Source: Tropicimonas marinistellae (GTDB lineage Bacteria > Pseudomonadota > Alphaproteobacteria > Rhodobacterales > Rhodobacteraceae). From it: a stretch of DNA of 64,000 nucleotides. The position numbers and the translations under genes are program-made. The stretch covers positions 186,001-250,000 of the forward strand of contig NZ_LNCI01000004.1 of the NCBI RefSeq assembly GCF_001509585.1, written 5' to 3'. Under the pieces are notes generated by a model. The model was not told the DNA's origin and did not search any database. It was given only the letters and a program-made list of their open reading frames with translations. Each line of letters starts with the position of its first letter. Positions within the stretch are counted from its first letter, which is position 1. Shown piece by piece: positions 38,321-47,488 of the stretch.

Positions 38321-38368
38321 TTTGCAAAGTATTGGCAGAGTCTCCGGTGCAAATAGAATAATTGCAAA
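38321..38368. promoter_or_regulatory. Cluster of TTTGCAAA-type repeats, candidate PccR sites in the pccB/MFS promoter region
   Basis: Related 8-mers occur at 38321 (TTTGCAAA, perfect palindrome), 38346 (GGTGCAAA) and 38361 (ATTGCAAA), with a fourth degenerate copy at 38408 (TTTGCACA). Each keeps a TGCA core. The known Rhodobacter sphaeroides regulator PccR acts on TTTGCAAA-type palindromes at pccB (established knowledge, from memory). The same motif repeats before pccR in this window. Confidence 0.65.
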
Positions 38369-38419
38369 TTGACAGCCGAATCCCGTTTTTCCGCGGGATT
38401 CGTGGAGTTTGCACAAGCA

Positions 38420-39658
38420 ATGAGCCAAACCGACGCCATGCCATCGTCACCAACGGTCCGATTCCTGGACCGCACCACACCGCCACATATCGTCACACTC
38501 GTATTGCTCGCGGGCCTGTCGGCAATGAACATGAGCGTCTTCCTGCCATCGCTTCCGACGATGACCCGGCATTTCGAAACCGACTACGCCACGATGCAAT
38601 TGTCCGTTTCTATGTACCTGGCGACAACGGCTGTCTTGCAGCTTGCGATTGGCCCGATCTCCGACAAGTACGGACGGAGACCCGTCGTCATGTGGTCAAT
38701 ACTCGTGTTCCTGCTTGCCACGGCCGGCTGTCTGTTCGCAGCGTCCGCGGGCATGTTCCTCGTCTGCCGAATGGTACAGGGTGTGGTAATCATGGGGCTC
38801 GTTCTGTCGCGTGCCGTCGTGCGTGACATGTATCCGCAGGACGAAGCCGCCTCTCGCATCGGCTATGTCACCATGGGAATGGCGCTTGTGCCAATGTTTG
38901 CCCCCATGATTGGCGGCACCCTCGAACAGCTGTTCGGATGGCAGTCCAGCTTCGTGTTCCTTCTTCTGATTGGCGCCCTTATCGGATTGGTCTCCTGGGC
39001 CGATCTTGGCGAAACCGCGAGCCACACCGGAGCGACCTTCGGCCAGCAGGCTCGTGAGTATCCCGAACTCCTGGGTTCACCCCGCTTTTGGGGTTACGCG
39101 CTCTCCAGTGCGTTTTCCGCGGGCGCCTTTTTTGCTTTCCTCGGCGGCGCACCCTACGTGGCGAGCACGATTTTCGACCTGGCCCCAATCTGGACCGGTC
39201 TTTCGCTCGGGGCCCCAGCTGTCGGCTACATGCTCGGCAACTATGTCTCCGGCAGGTTTTCCGCTCGGTACGGCATCAATCCGATGATTTTCTGGGGATC
39301 GGTACTGACCAGCACCGGAATGCTCCTTTCGCTGGTCATTGGCGCAGCAGGTTATCACTCGCCGGCAATCTTCTTCAGCTTCGTGACAACGGTCGGGCTC
39401 GGCAATGGAATGGTCATACCGAACGCAACGGCCGGCATGCTCTCCGTACGCCCCCAACTCGCAGGGACAGCCAGCGGCCTCGGCGGTTTCATCATGGTCG
39501 CGGGCGGCGCTGCGCTGTCCGTCCTCGCCGGTCACGTGCTGGAGGGAGCGGAAACTCCAATGCCGCTGCAACTGCTCATGATGATAGCATCTGCGCTTGG
39601 TACGCTCTCGATCATATATGTTCGACGTCGCGAAAGACGATTGCGTCTTGCCTCCTGA
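38420..39658 (+). CDS. MFS transporter, Bcr/CflA drug-resistance type
   Basis: Twelve-helix proton-coupled exporter, 412 residues from ATG 38420. Typical signature parts are [13 protein letters not shown] after the third helix and [19 protein letters not shown] (motif of the Bcr/CflA group). A second in-frame ATG at 38438 is possible. An upstream TTG at 38369 lies in the operator cluster and is unlikely. It is divergent from pccB and followed by pccR 47 bases later. Co-regulation with propionyl-CoA metabolism is plausible, and the cargo (a drug or a pathway acid) cannot be read from sequence. Confidence 0.88.
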   Translation: MSQTDAMPSSPTVRFLDRTTPPHIVTLVLLAGLSAMNMSVFLPSLPTMTRHFETDYATMQLSVSMYLATTAVLQLAIGPISDKYGRRPVVMWSILVFLLATAGCLFAASAGMFLVCRMVQGVVIMGLVLSRAVVRDMYPQDEAASRIGYVTMGMALVPMFAPMIGGTLEQLFGWQSSFVFLLLIGALIGLVSWADLGETASHTGATFGQQAREYPELLGSPRFWGYALSSAFSAGAFFAFLGGAPYVASTIFDLAPIWTGLSLGAPAVGYMLGNYVSGRFSARYGINPMIFWGSVLTSTGMLLSLVIGAAGYHSPAIFFSFVTTVGLGNGMVIPNATAGMLSVRPQLAGTASGLGGFIMVAGGAALSVLAGHVLEGAETPMPLQLLMMIASALGTLSIIYVRRRERRLRLAS

Positions 39659-39660
39659 GG

Positions 39661-39699
39661 TTTGCAAAGCTTAGATCTGCAAAACCGCGAACCTGCAAA
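39661..39699. promoter_or_regulatory. Three TGCAAA repeats directly before pccR, candidate autoregulatory site
   Basis: TTTGCAAA at 39661, TCTGCAAA at 39676 and CCTGCAAA at 39692 are spaced 15 and 16 bases apart. They lie between the MFS stop and the pccR ATG at 39706, overlapping the ribosome-binding region. Such placement would let the regulator govern its own synthesis. Confidence 0.6.
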
Positions 39700-39705
39700 A
39701 CCATC

Positions 39706-41091
39706 ATGACCCAGAAGAAGCTCTACGCCGGCGTTAAGCTGCACGAGATCCGCACAAAGCTCGGCCTTACACAGAAGCTTTTTGCTGCGAAGCTCGGGGT
39801 ATCGCTCCCGTACCTCAACCAGATGGAGAACAACCATCGACCGATTTCCACCTCGGTTGTTCTGGCGTTGGCGCAGGAATTTGGCCTCGACGTCACGGAG
39901 TTGAGTGCCGGAGACACCGAACGCCTGGTGGGCGACATGCGTGAAGCCCTCGCCGACCCTGTCTTCTCGGACACACCGCCGCTGGCCGACCTGAGGCTCG
40001 TGGCGTCCAACGCTCCCGCGCTGACACGTGCCTTTCTTGAACTGCACAGCGCCTACCGGCGGACGCAAGAGCGGCTTGTGTCGCTGGATGCCGCACTCGG
40101 ACAGGACAGCGAGCGCATCGCGCAATCGGCATGGGAAGAGGTTCGTGACTTCTTTCACTATATCGACAACTACATAGACGCGGTGGACAGGGCCGCGGAA
40201 CATTTTGCCGGCAACGACCCGATGGCAGCCGCGCAATCGGCTCTTGCCGCCCGTGGCATCGAGATCGTCGTCAGCGAGGAAAGCGGCCTGCGGCGGTTCG
40301 ATCCGGAGACTGGCAAACTCACTCTGTCTGCTCGCGCCAGTGCGCCGACGCGGGACTTCCAGATATTGCACCAGGTCGCTCTGCTGACCCAAATCGACCT
40401 CTTGGAAGCGACACTGGACTTCGCCCGCTTCCAGACCGCAGAAGCGCGCGCCATCGCGAAGATCGGCATGGCCAACTACTTCGCAGGTGCGGCACTGCTC
40501 CCCTACACACGGTTTCGCGCCGCGGCCCGGGAAACACGTCACGACCTCGAGCGCCTGGCCCATCGGTTCGGCGCATCCATCGAGCAGGTCACGCATCGCC
40601 TGTCCACGTTGCAGCGCAACGGCGACAAAGGCATCCCCTTCTTCTTTGTGCGGGTCGATCAGGCGGGCACAATCACCAAACGCCATTCCGCGACGCGGAT
40701 GCAATTCGCCCGTTTCGGAGGCGCTTGCCCGCTCTGGAACGTGCATAGGGCTTTTGAGACCCCCGGGCATTTCTTGCGGCAATTGGCCGAAACACCGGAC
40801 GGGGAACGGTACATCCTGCTTGCTCGGGACGTTTCAAAGCCTGGCGGGGCGTGGGGAGAGCCGGATCGCCGCTATGCGATTGCCCTCGGATGCGACGTTG
40901 GATTTGCCCCTGACCTGGTCTACGCGGACGGGCTCGACACGGCCAATCCCGCCGCATACGAGCCGATTGGGACGTCCTGCCGGATCTGCGAACGACGGGA
41001 CTGCCACCAGCGCTCCATTCCGCCGCTTGAGCACAAGCTTCATGTCGCACCGAACAGGCGCGCCATTCTCCCATACGAAATTGGTCTCTGA
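39706..41091 (+). CDS. pccR: Short-chain fatty acyl-CoA regulator PccR (ScfR/XRE family)
   Basis: Regulator of 461 residues with an N-terminal XRE helix-turn-helix (about 8-62: LHEIRTKLGLTQKLFAAKLG then LPYLNQMENNHRPIS). A long central domain of the DUF2083/ScfR kind follows. The tail holds a cysteine motif C425-x2-C428-x4-C433 (TSCRICERRDC) that could bind zinc or a metal. In Rhodobacter PccR senses acyl-CoA state and activates pccB for propionyl-CoA use. Here it follows the MFS gene and lies beside pccB, with binding repeats in both promoters. The frame upstream of ATG 39706 is only antisense-type noise. Confidence 0.9.
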   Translation: MTQKKLYAGVKLHEIRTKLGLTQKLFAAKLGVSLPYLNQMENNHRPISTSVVLALAQEFGLDVTELSAGDTERLVGDMREALADPVFSDTPPLADLRLVASNAPALTRAFLELHSAYRRTQERLVSLDAALGQDSERIAQSAWEEVRDFFHYIDNYIDAVDRAAEHFAGNDPMAAAQSALAARGIEIVVSEESGLRRFDPETGKLTLSARASAPTRDFQILHQVALLTQIDLLEATLDFARFQTAEARAIAKIGMANYFAGAALLPYTRFRAAARETRHDLERLAHRFGASIEQVTHRLSTLQRNGDKGIPFFFVRVDQAGTITKRHSATRMQFARFGGACPLWNVHRAFETPGHFLRQLAETPDGERYILLARDVSKPGGAWGEPDRRYAIALGCDVGFAPDLVYADGLDTANPAAYEPIGTSCRICERRDCHQRSIPPLEHKLHVAPNRRAILPYEIGL

Positions 41092-41122
41092 TTGCCGTTA
41101 TCGGCCCGCCGCGGGGCCGGTG

Positions 41123-41362
41123 TCACGCCTCAGCGAGTCTCCGGTTGATTTCGTCCTTCAGAAACGCGCGCCGCTTCTTTAGCTGGTGCTCCGCCAGTTC
41201 TTCCATTGGGCGCTCGTAGGAATCGGCCTGGTGTACGCGCAGGTTTAACCGGGCGTATTCTTCGGCAAGCTCGGCAAAGCCAGGGTCTTCGGCCGTGAGC
41301 TTGCCGATCAGGTCGATCTGTGACGGGAACTCCTCCGAAAGCTCGTGGGGGACGTTGGACAT
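41123..41362 (-). CDS. YdcH-family (DUF465) small protein
   Basis: A 79-residue mostly helical protein in the YdcH/DUF465 family, judged from ending LKKRRAFLKDEINRRLAE, the family core of a basic coiled helix (KKxRLxLKDEI). The N-terminus is acidic and includes MSNVPHELSEEFPSQIDLIGKL. Function of the family is unknown. It lies in the convergent gap after pccR, preceded on its own strand by a GAGGAGAG site seven bases before the ATG. Standalone gene. Confidence 0.82.
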   Translation of the reverse strand: MSNVPHELSEEFPSQIDLIGKLTAEDPGFAELAEEYARLNLRVHQADSYERPMEELAEHQLKKRRAFLKDEINRRLAEA

Positions 41363-41657
41363 TGCGTCTCTCCTCTTCTTCTATGCGGAAAAAGTGAAAC
41401 CGGGGCCGACGACGGCGTCGTTGACATGGGTCAAACGCGCGCTGCTTTCGCAGCTGTATTCCCACATTTCCCGTAGGGCTTATTGACCTCAGCCTCGCTT
41501 GGGAACCGCGCATCGAGGCCCGCTGGAGAGATCAGCACGTCGTCCCACCAAGTGCCATAGTTCGTTCAAATTGACGGCGTATTTCTTGGTGAATTTACCC
41601 GCAGTTGACGGTTCACCGGTATGTCCGACGTTATCGGCCCGGATGAGAAGGGTTTAA

Positions 41658-42707
41658 ATGGTTACGATCACTACTACGAACACGGAATTTGAGGTTGCGA
41701 CCGGCGACAACGTCGACGCGACCTTCAACACGAGTCTTTTTGATATTCCGGTCGATTCCTATTCAAATCTTACGATTACCTCCGAAGACGACGACGATCA
41801 GCCAAACCTGTTCGAGGTTGGCGAAACCTATACCCTCTCCTACACGACGCCTTCCGGAACGAACTCGGTCATCGAAACAACGGTGCTTCGGTCGGACAGT
41901 CTCGGAGGCGAGCAAGGTGCCGTTGTCTTCGAAGGGACAGATCCGATTGTCGGTGAAATCCACGTCATGTGGACGCCGAATTTCAATGTCAACGCGTGGA
42001 TTGCAAACTCGATTGCAAGTGGGCGCACACCTGGATTCTACCGGGTCGATCAGCAGAGCACCCAGACCTACGGGCACGTCTGTTTTACCGCCGATACGCC
42101 GATCGCGACGCCACAAGGGCTTCGTCGCGTCGATGCCTTTCGCAGCGGCGACGAAGTGATCACTGCCGACAGCGGCGCGCAAAGGGTGATCTGGACGGGT
42201 CAACGTACAGTGCTCGGTGTGGGCGCCTCGGCGCCCGTCTGGTTCGCACCCGGCACGCTCGGCAACACGCAGCCGCTTCTGGTGTCCCAGTTGCACAGGG
42301 TCCTGTTGTCGGGACCGGAGGTCGAGCTGCTATTCGGCACAAACGAAGTGCTGGCGCCGGCAAAGGCATTGGTGAACGAACGAACCGTTCGCCTCGCGCC
42401 GCAGCCAGAAGTTACATTCGTCCACCTTCTACTGGAAACCCACGAGATCCTGTTTGCGGCCGGCGCGCCAGCGGAGAGCCTTTTTCTGGGCGATGTCGCG
42501 GCCAACACGATCGACTCCGGAGCTATGGGAGAAATCGGGCGGCTCGTTCCACGGCCCGAGTCCAACCCGGTTGCGAAAGTGTCCGGCATGCGGGCGGCTC
42601 GGATGATGCTGCGCTTCTCCGAAGCGCGCGCCCTGGCGCAGCAGATTGGCCTGGTCGACGCCGCTCCCAATTCCGGAACGCAAACCTCTCTGCCGCTCTC
42701 GGCTTGA
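41658..42707 (+). CDS. Hint (hedgehog/intein) domain-containing protein
   Basis: A 349-residue protein in two parts. Residues 1-141 are acidic, Thr/Ser-rich and beta-like, with no cysteine, similar in texture to secreted surface or calcium-binding proteins. From C142 the Hint fold begins (VCFTADTPIATPQGLRRVDAFRSGDEVITADSGAQ). A later block (QLHRVLLSGPEVELLFGTNEVLAPAKAL and VHLLLETHEILFAAGAPAESLFLGD) fits the Rhodobacteraceae type. No C-terminal extein or terminal His-Asn is seen, so autocleavage at C142 with loss of the tail would be possible, not splicing. No signal peptide is evident. The 295-base gap upstream has two TTGACGG-like boxes. Confidence 0.87.
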   Translation: MVTITTTNTEFEVATGDNVDATFNTSLFDIPVDSYSNLTITSEDDDDQPNLFEVGETYTLSYTTPSGTNSVIETTVLRSDSLGGEQGAVVFEGTDPIVGEIHVMWTPNFNVNAWIANSIASGRTPGFYRVDQQSTQTYGHVCFTADTPIATPQGLRRVDAFRSGDEVITADSGAQRVIWTGQRTVLGVGASAPVWFAPGTLGNTQPLLVSQLHRVLLSGPEVELLFGTNEVLAPAKALVNERTVRLAPQPEVTFVHLLLETHEILFAAGAPAESLFLGDVAANTIDSGAMGEIGRLVPRPESNPVAKVSGMRAARMMLRFSEARALAQQIGLVDAAPNSGTQTSLPLSA

Positions 42708-42814
42708 CGCGTAACGCCCTGACGGCGCCGGTTCGCCGCATCGCCTGCCCTTGCGTCCCCGCCCCCCTTCCCCTATCCCGCACCCGGACAATACGGAAGG
42801 GATAGGCGGGCATC

Positions 42815-44053
42815 ATGCCGCTTCTGGTTATGAAATTCGGCGGCACATCTGTCGCCACGCTGGACCGGATCCGACGCGCGGCAAAACGCGTTGGCCGGGA
42901 GGTCGCAAACGGCTACGACGTGATCGTGATCGTATCGGCGATGTCCGGCAAGACCAACGAGCTTGTCGGTTGGGTCGAGGAGACGTCGCCGCTATTCGAC
43001 GCACGAGAGTACGATGCCGTCGTCAGCTCTGGCGAGAACGTGACGGCCGGCCTCATGGCCCTTACCTTACAGGAAATGGACGTCCCCGCCCGTTCGTGGC
43101 AGGGATGGCAAGTACCGCTGAAAACGACGGCCGTGCATGCAGCCGCGCGGATCGAGAAGATCCCGACCGACAACATCAACGCCAAGTTTGCCGAGGGCAT
43201 GAAGGTCGCCGTCGTGGCCGGTTTTCAGGGCATTTCCGACGAAGGCCGGATCACCACCCTTGGCCGCGGCGGCTCTGATACGACGGCCGTTGCATTCGCC
43301 GCCGCATTCGGGGCGGAGCGCTGCGACATCTACACCGATGTGGACGGCGTCTATACGACCGACCCGCGCATCACCAAGAAAGCCCGCAAGCTCGACAAGA
43401 TCGCCTTCGAGGAAATGCTCGAACTCGCAAGCCTCGGCGCCAAGGTGCTGCAGACCCGCTCCGTGGAACTGGCCATGCGATACAAGGTGCCGCTGCGGGT
43501 CCTGTCGAGCTTCGAGGAATATGACCCCACAGCAGGCACGCTGGTCTGCGACGAGGAGGAAATCATGGAAAGCAATGTCGTCTCGGGCGTGGCCTACAGC
43601 CGCGACGAAGCAAAGGTCACACTCATGTCGGTCGCCGACCGTCCAGGCGTGGCCGCCGCGATTTTCGGTGCGCTCTCCGAGGCAGGCGTGAACGTGGACA
43701 TGATCATCCAGAACATCTCCGAGGAGGGTCGCACCGACATGACCTTCTCCTGTCCAACCAACCAGGTGGCGCGCGCCGACCGGGCGGTTCAGGAGGCTCG
43801 CGAGAAGACCCTTATCAACTTCCATGGTTTGGAAGTGGACAGCGAAGTCTGCAAGGTGTCGGTCGTTGGGATCGGCATGCGCTCCCATACTGGCGTCGCC
43901 GCGCAAATGTTTGAGGCGCTGTCCTCCGAAGGGATCAATATCAAGGTCATCACGACGTCGGAGATCAAGATCTCAGTACTGGTCGACCGGAAATATCTGG
44001 AACTGGCCGTCCAGGCGCTTCATGATGCCTTCGGGCTGGAGAAAACGGGGTAG
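42815..44053 (+). CDS. lysC: Aspartate kinase (lysC type)
   Basis: Phosphorylates aspartate, the entry to lysine, threonine, methionine and diaminopimelate synthesis. The 412 residues match the monofunctional class (alpha and beta from one gene in some bacteria). Catalytic parts are VMKFGGTSVA at the start, LGRGGSDTTAVAFA near 150 and the C-terminal pair of ACT domains (about 265-412, including VSVVGIGMRSHTGVAA and VITTSEIKISVLVD), which bind lysine or threonine for feedback. It ends 31 bases before ptsP. Confidence 0.95.
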   Translation: MPLLVMKFGGTSVATLDRIRRAAKRVGREVANGYDVIVIVSAMSGKTNELVGWVEETSPLFDAREYDAVVSSGENVTAGLMALTLQEMDVPARSWQGWQVPLKTTAVHAAARIEKIPTDNINAKFAEGMKVAVVAGFQGISDEGRITTLGRGGSDTTAVAFAAAFGAERCDIYTDVDGVYTTDPRITKKARKLDKIAFEEMLELASLGAKVLQTRSVELAMRYKVPLRVLSSFEEYDPTAGTLVCDEEEIMESNVVSGVAYSRDEAKVTLMSVADRPGVAAAIFGALSEAGVNVDMIIQNISEEGRTDMTFSCPTNQVARADRAVQEAREKTLINFHGLEVDSEVCKVSVVGIGMRSHTGVAAQMFEALSSEGINIKVITTSEIKISVLVDRKYLELAVQALHDAFGLEKTG

Positions 44054-44084
44054 ATACGCCCCACCGGCCACAGGGGATCGAGCG

Positions 44085-46325
44085 TTGAGCGACACGCAAA
44101 GTGGCAGTAGGCGGCTGCTGGGCCGGCTCAGGCAGGCTTTGGCGGAGCCCGCCGAGGGACAGGAACGGCTGGACCGCATCACCGGGCTGATCGCCGAGGA
44201 GATGCGCACGCCCGTCTGTTCGATCTACCTGTTTCGTGACGACGAAACGCTGGAGCTCTGTGCAACGGAAGGTCTGAAGGCCGAGGCCGTCCACAAAACA
44301 CGCATGCGTCTCGGCGAGGGCCTCGTTGGCAAGGTCGCTGCTTCCACACAGCCGATCAATACCGGCAACGCGCCTTCCGAGGCCGGATTTCGCTACATGC
44401 CGGAGACTGGCGAGGAGATTTACTCGGCGTTCCTGGGCGTACCGATCCAGCGTCTGGGCGAACGCATGGGCGTGCTGGTGGTGCAATCCAAAAAGCACAC
44501 GCCGTTCGACGATGACGTGGTGTACGCGCTCGAAGTCGTGGCGATGGTGCTCGCCGAGATGGCCGAACTCGGTGCGTTCATCGGCGAGGGTGCGGCGATG
44601 TCCGCCCCGCACCAGCATGCGGTCATGCTCCGCGGCAACGTTGGGCAGGAAGGCTCCGCAATGGGGCATGTGCTGCTGCACGAACCACGTGTCGTTGTCA
44701 CCAACCCGTTCGCCGACGATGCCGAGGCCGAGCTTCACCGGCTACGGGAAGCGGTGGACCGGCTGCGGATATCCGTCGACGAGATGCTGACCGGCACCGA
44801 CGTGGCCGACAAGGATCAGCGGGACGTTCTCGAAGCCTACAGGATGTTCGCCAATTCCAAAGGCTGGCTCCGCCGCATGGAAGCGGATATCAACCGGGGC
44901 CTTTCGGCTGAAGCGGCCGTCGAAAAGGAGCAGACCACCGCGCGTGCACGGATGGAACAGGTGCCCGATCCCTACCTGCGCGAACGACTCCACGACCTGG
45001 ACGACCTGTCGAACCGGCTTCTTCGGCTTTTAACCGGGCAAGGCAGCAGCACAGGCGTCGACATGCCGGACGATCCGGTACTGGTGGCGCGCAACATTGG
45101 TCCCGGCGAGTTGCTGGCCTACGGGCGCAGCTTGCGCGGGATCGTGCTTGAGGAGGGCTCCGTCGGGAGTCATGCCGCAATTGTCGCGCGGGCGCTCGCC
45201 ATCCCGCTGGTCATCAACGCCGAACGGATCACCACCGAGGCACTCAACGGTGACCGCGTTCTAGTCGACGGAGACCAGGGTTTCGTCCATCTCCGCCCCG
45301 AGGAGACCGTTGCGGCCGCCTTCCGTGACAAGATGGCGATGATGACAAAGGCACAGGAACGCTACGCCTCCATTCGGCGCGTCCCTGCAACCACCGTTTA
45401 CGGGCCGACGATCCGGCTCGACATGAACGCCGGGCTCATGGCCGACCTCCCGTCGCTAAGATCGTCGGGCGCAGATGGCGTCGGTCTTTTCCGAACAGAA
45501 TTGCAGTTTCTCGTGCGCAGCAAGTTCCCGAGCCGTGGCGAACTTGCTGCGCTCTATTCGCGCGTGTTGGACGCGGCCAATGGAAAGCGGGTGGCATTCC
45601 GCACGCTCGATATCGGCTCGGACAAGGTTCTGCCCTACATGAAGCCGCAGGATGAACCGAACCCGGCGCTCGGTTGGCGCGCGATCCGCGTAGGTTTGGA
45701 CAAGCAAGGCGTCATGCGGATGCAACTGCAGGCGTTGATCCGCGGCGCAAAAGGCCGTCCGCTGACGATCATGTTCCCGTTCATCGCGCAATTCGACGAA
45801 TTCCGGGCCGCGCGGCAAATGCTGCTCGACGAGATGGAACGCGAGGAAAAGCTTGGCCACGTGTTGCCGAAATCGCTGGAGGTTGGGGCAATGCTCGAAA
45901 CCCCCAGCCTTGCCTTCGCGCCAATCCAGTTTTTCGAACTTGCCGACTTCATCTCCGTAGGTGGAAACGACCTCAAGCAGTTCTTCTTCGCCGCGGACCG
46001 TGAGAACGAGCGGGTGCGCCGCCGCTACGACACTCTCAACGTTTCCTTCCTGACATTTCTGGAATGGATCGTCATGCGGTGCAGGGAGACCAAGACGCCG
46101 CTGAGTTTCTGCGGCGAGGATGCCGGCCGGCCCGTCGAGGCGCTCTGCTTCGCCGCCATGGGATTTCGGACGCTTTCCATGCGCCCGGCATCGATTGGCC
46201 CGGTCAAGCATCTACTCAGACGCTCCAACCTGGCGGAAGTGCGCGAAATCATAGACGACGCAAGAGCGCAGGGCGCGCAGTCGGTGCGTCCGGCGGTCAT
46301 GGACTGGCTCCGCCAACAGGGCTGA
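44085..46325 (+). CDS. ptsP: Nitrogen phosphotransferase enzyme I (PtsP, GAF-PEP-utilising)
   Basis: First enzyme of the nitrogen PTS, passing phosphate from PEP to NPr. It runs 746 residues from a TTG start. That start is chosen because lysC ends just upstream, the family length is about 750 residues, and an AGGGG site lies ahead. An N-terminal GAF domain (about 20-155) is a regulatory sensor. The PEP-phosphorylated His is H363 in SVGSHAAIVARAL. The PEP-binding barrel includes GVGLFRTELQFLVR and the C-terminal SFCGEDAGRP. GAF plus enzyme I identifies PtsP, not the sugar-PTS enzyme. It links carbon and nitrogen state and, by neighbours, adjoins aspartate metabolism. Confidence 0.93.
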   Translation: MSDTQSGSRRLLGRLRQALAEPAEGQERLDRITGLIAEEMRTPVCSIYLFRDDETLELCATEGLKAEAVHKTRMRLGEGLVGKVAASTQPINTGNAPSEAGFRYMPETGEEIYSAFLGVPIQRLGERMGVLVVQSKKHTPFDDDVVYALEVVAMVLAEMAELGAFIGEGAAMSAPHQHAVMLRGNVGQEGSAMGHVLLHEPRVVVTNPFADDAEAELHRLREAVDRLRISVDEMLTGTDVADKDQRDVLEAYRMFANSKGWLRRMEADINRGLSAEAAVEKEQTTARARMEQVPDPYLRERLHDLDDLSNRLLRLLTGQGSSTGVDMPDDPVLVARNIGPGELLAYGRSLRGIVLEEGSVGSHAAIVARALAIPLVINAERITTEALNGDRVLVDGDQGFVHLRPEETVAAAFRDKMAMMTKAQERYASIRRVPATTVYGPTIRLDMNAGLMADLPSLRSSGADGVGLFRTELQFLVRSKFPSRGELAALYSRVLDAANGKRVAFRTLDIGSDKVLPYMKPQDEPNPALGWRAIRVGLDKQGVMRMQLQALIRGAKGRPLTIMFPFIAQFDEFRAARQMLLDEMEREEKLGHVLPKSLEVGAMLETPSLAFAPIQFFELADFISVGGNDLKQFFFAADRENERVRRRYDTLNVSFLTFLEWIVMRCRETKTPLSFCGEDAGRPVEALCFAAMGFRTLSMRPASIGPVKHLLRRSNLAEVREIIDDARAQGAQSVRPAVMDWLRQQG

Positions 46326-46617
46326 AATTGCCACTTCTGCCGCACCTGATCGGCGTATTACCGCCGTTTCGGCGAACCTACCCAAAAAGGCAGTACCGAG
46401 ATCGTGGGGGCAATGCTTGTGATCCGGTCCGTGCCCTCTTAGGCTTCTCGGAGGAGCAGGATGTGCCACTGCGGCGAATTTCGTCGTCGGCGGTCCCTCA
46501 TCCCCAGCCTGGTCCGCGACAAAAGAGCAGGGCAGCCCCGTTCCCTATGCGGCTGTCGTCGTGACGGGTGGGTGACCGAGCTATTCGGCCACCGCACCTC
46601 CAGGAGTGACGTGCAAA

Positions 46618-46920
46618 ATGAATGACGTTTTGGAACTTGATATTCCGCGCAGCCGAAGCGAAACCGCCCGGCAGGTGCTCGAGCGAATTGCATGGCGCGG
46701 CTACATGCCGCCCGAAGCCGGCGACCAAAGCAACGTGGCGTGGCGTCTGCCAGCAGATCAGATCGACTTGATTCGCTCGGTGCTGCGTCGGAATAGGCGG
46801 TTGGCCGGCGATTCTCCGGTGCAGTGGAGTTCAATCGACCGGGTTTGCGAGAGCATCGCCGAGGAATCGCGGCGGACCGGTACCCGCCCCCACTACGGTT
46901 TCGACAACCTTGCCCCTTGA
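46618..46920 (+). CDS. Small hypothetical protein
   Basis: A 100-residue soluble protein, beginning MNDVLELDIPRSRSETARQV. It has a helical mix of Arg and Asp (RQVLERIAWRGYMPPEAG, IDLIRSVLRRNRR) and no signal or membrane segment. An AGGAG site precedes the ATG by 11 bases, slightly long. The last 28 bases overlap the convergent acetyltransferase gene. No domain recognised. The 292 bases before it, after ptsP, hold no gene I can support. Length and codon use are plausible for a real gene, but confidence is moderate. Confidence 0.55.
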   Translation: MNDVLELDIPRSRSETARQVLERIAWRGYMPPEAGDQSNVAWRLPADQIDLIRSVLRRNRRLAGDSPVQWSSIDRVCESIAEESRRTGTRPHYGFDNLAP

Positions 46921-47408
46921 TGCGTTGGCGGGGCGCTCGCCCCGGCAGCCCGCACGACGCGACCTCGGACACTCGTCCAATCGCCGATCCCGAGCACTCG
47001 TGCGGGGTTTGTCGGCGGGGGCATTTCCACCCCGTCAAGTTGGCGAAAACCGAAGCGCCCGTAATAAGGCGCATCGCCGACAAGCATGAGGCGGTTCCAA
47101 CCAATCGATGAGGCGCGTTTGACCACTTCACGTATCATCATGCCACCAAGGCCTTCGCCCTGGTGCGTGGGGTGCACTGCCACGGGCCCGATGAGCGCAA
47201 CGGCATGGCCGCTCACCCGAACCGGCCATGCCCGGATCGCGCCTGAAACGATCCCCTCATCTCGTGCCACCAGGCAAAGGCGCGCGACGGGTTCCACGCC
47301 TTCGCGCAGCCGGTAGGACGACAAAGCCTCGCGCCCCGGCGCGAAACACAGGTCGAAAAGCGCTTCAACCTCCCACCAATCCTCCGCATTTTCCTGTTCC
47401 AGGATCAA
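46893..47408 (-). CDS. GNAT family N-acetyltransferase (YhbS-like)
   Basis: Acetyl-CoA-dependent N-acyltransferase of 171 residues. Motif A is present (VAVHPTHQGEGLGGMMIREVVKRA), the pyrophosphate-binding turn of GNAT enzymes. The C-terminal half has LMLVGDAPYYGRFGFRQLDGV, the YhbS-type strand. The start is uncertain: TTG at 47408 gives the complete fold, and no upstream ATG with a good site is seen. The target is unknown (protein, antibiotic or small amine). The 3' end overlaps the small gene at 46618-46920 by 28 bases. Confidence 0.83.
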   Translation of the reverse strand: MILEQENAEDWWEVEALFDLCFAPGREALSSYRLREGVEPVARLCLVARDEGIVSGAIRAWPVRVSGHAVALIGPVAVHPTHQGEGLGGMMIREVVKRASSIGWNRLMLVGDAPYYGRFGFRQLDGVEMPPPTNPARVLGIGDWTSVRGRVVRAAGASAPPTHQGARLSKP

Positions 47409-47488
47409 TGCTCTGCCCTGTTTGCCGTTATTCGCGCTGGAAACCCCATCGGCACAGCGTTAGATCACTCGGAAAGGAGACGCCAGCC

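Noticed and set aside
41571-41611. Two TTGACGG boxes before the Hint gene, considered as a promoter
   Set aside because: The -10 positions are poor at usual spacing, so I left it as a remark and not a feature.
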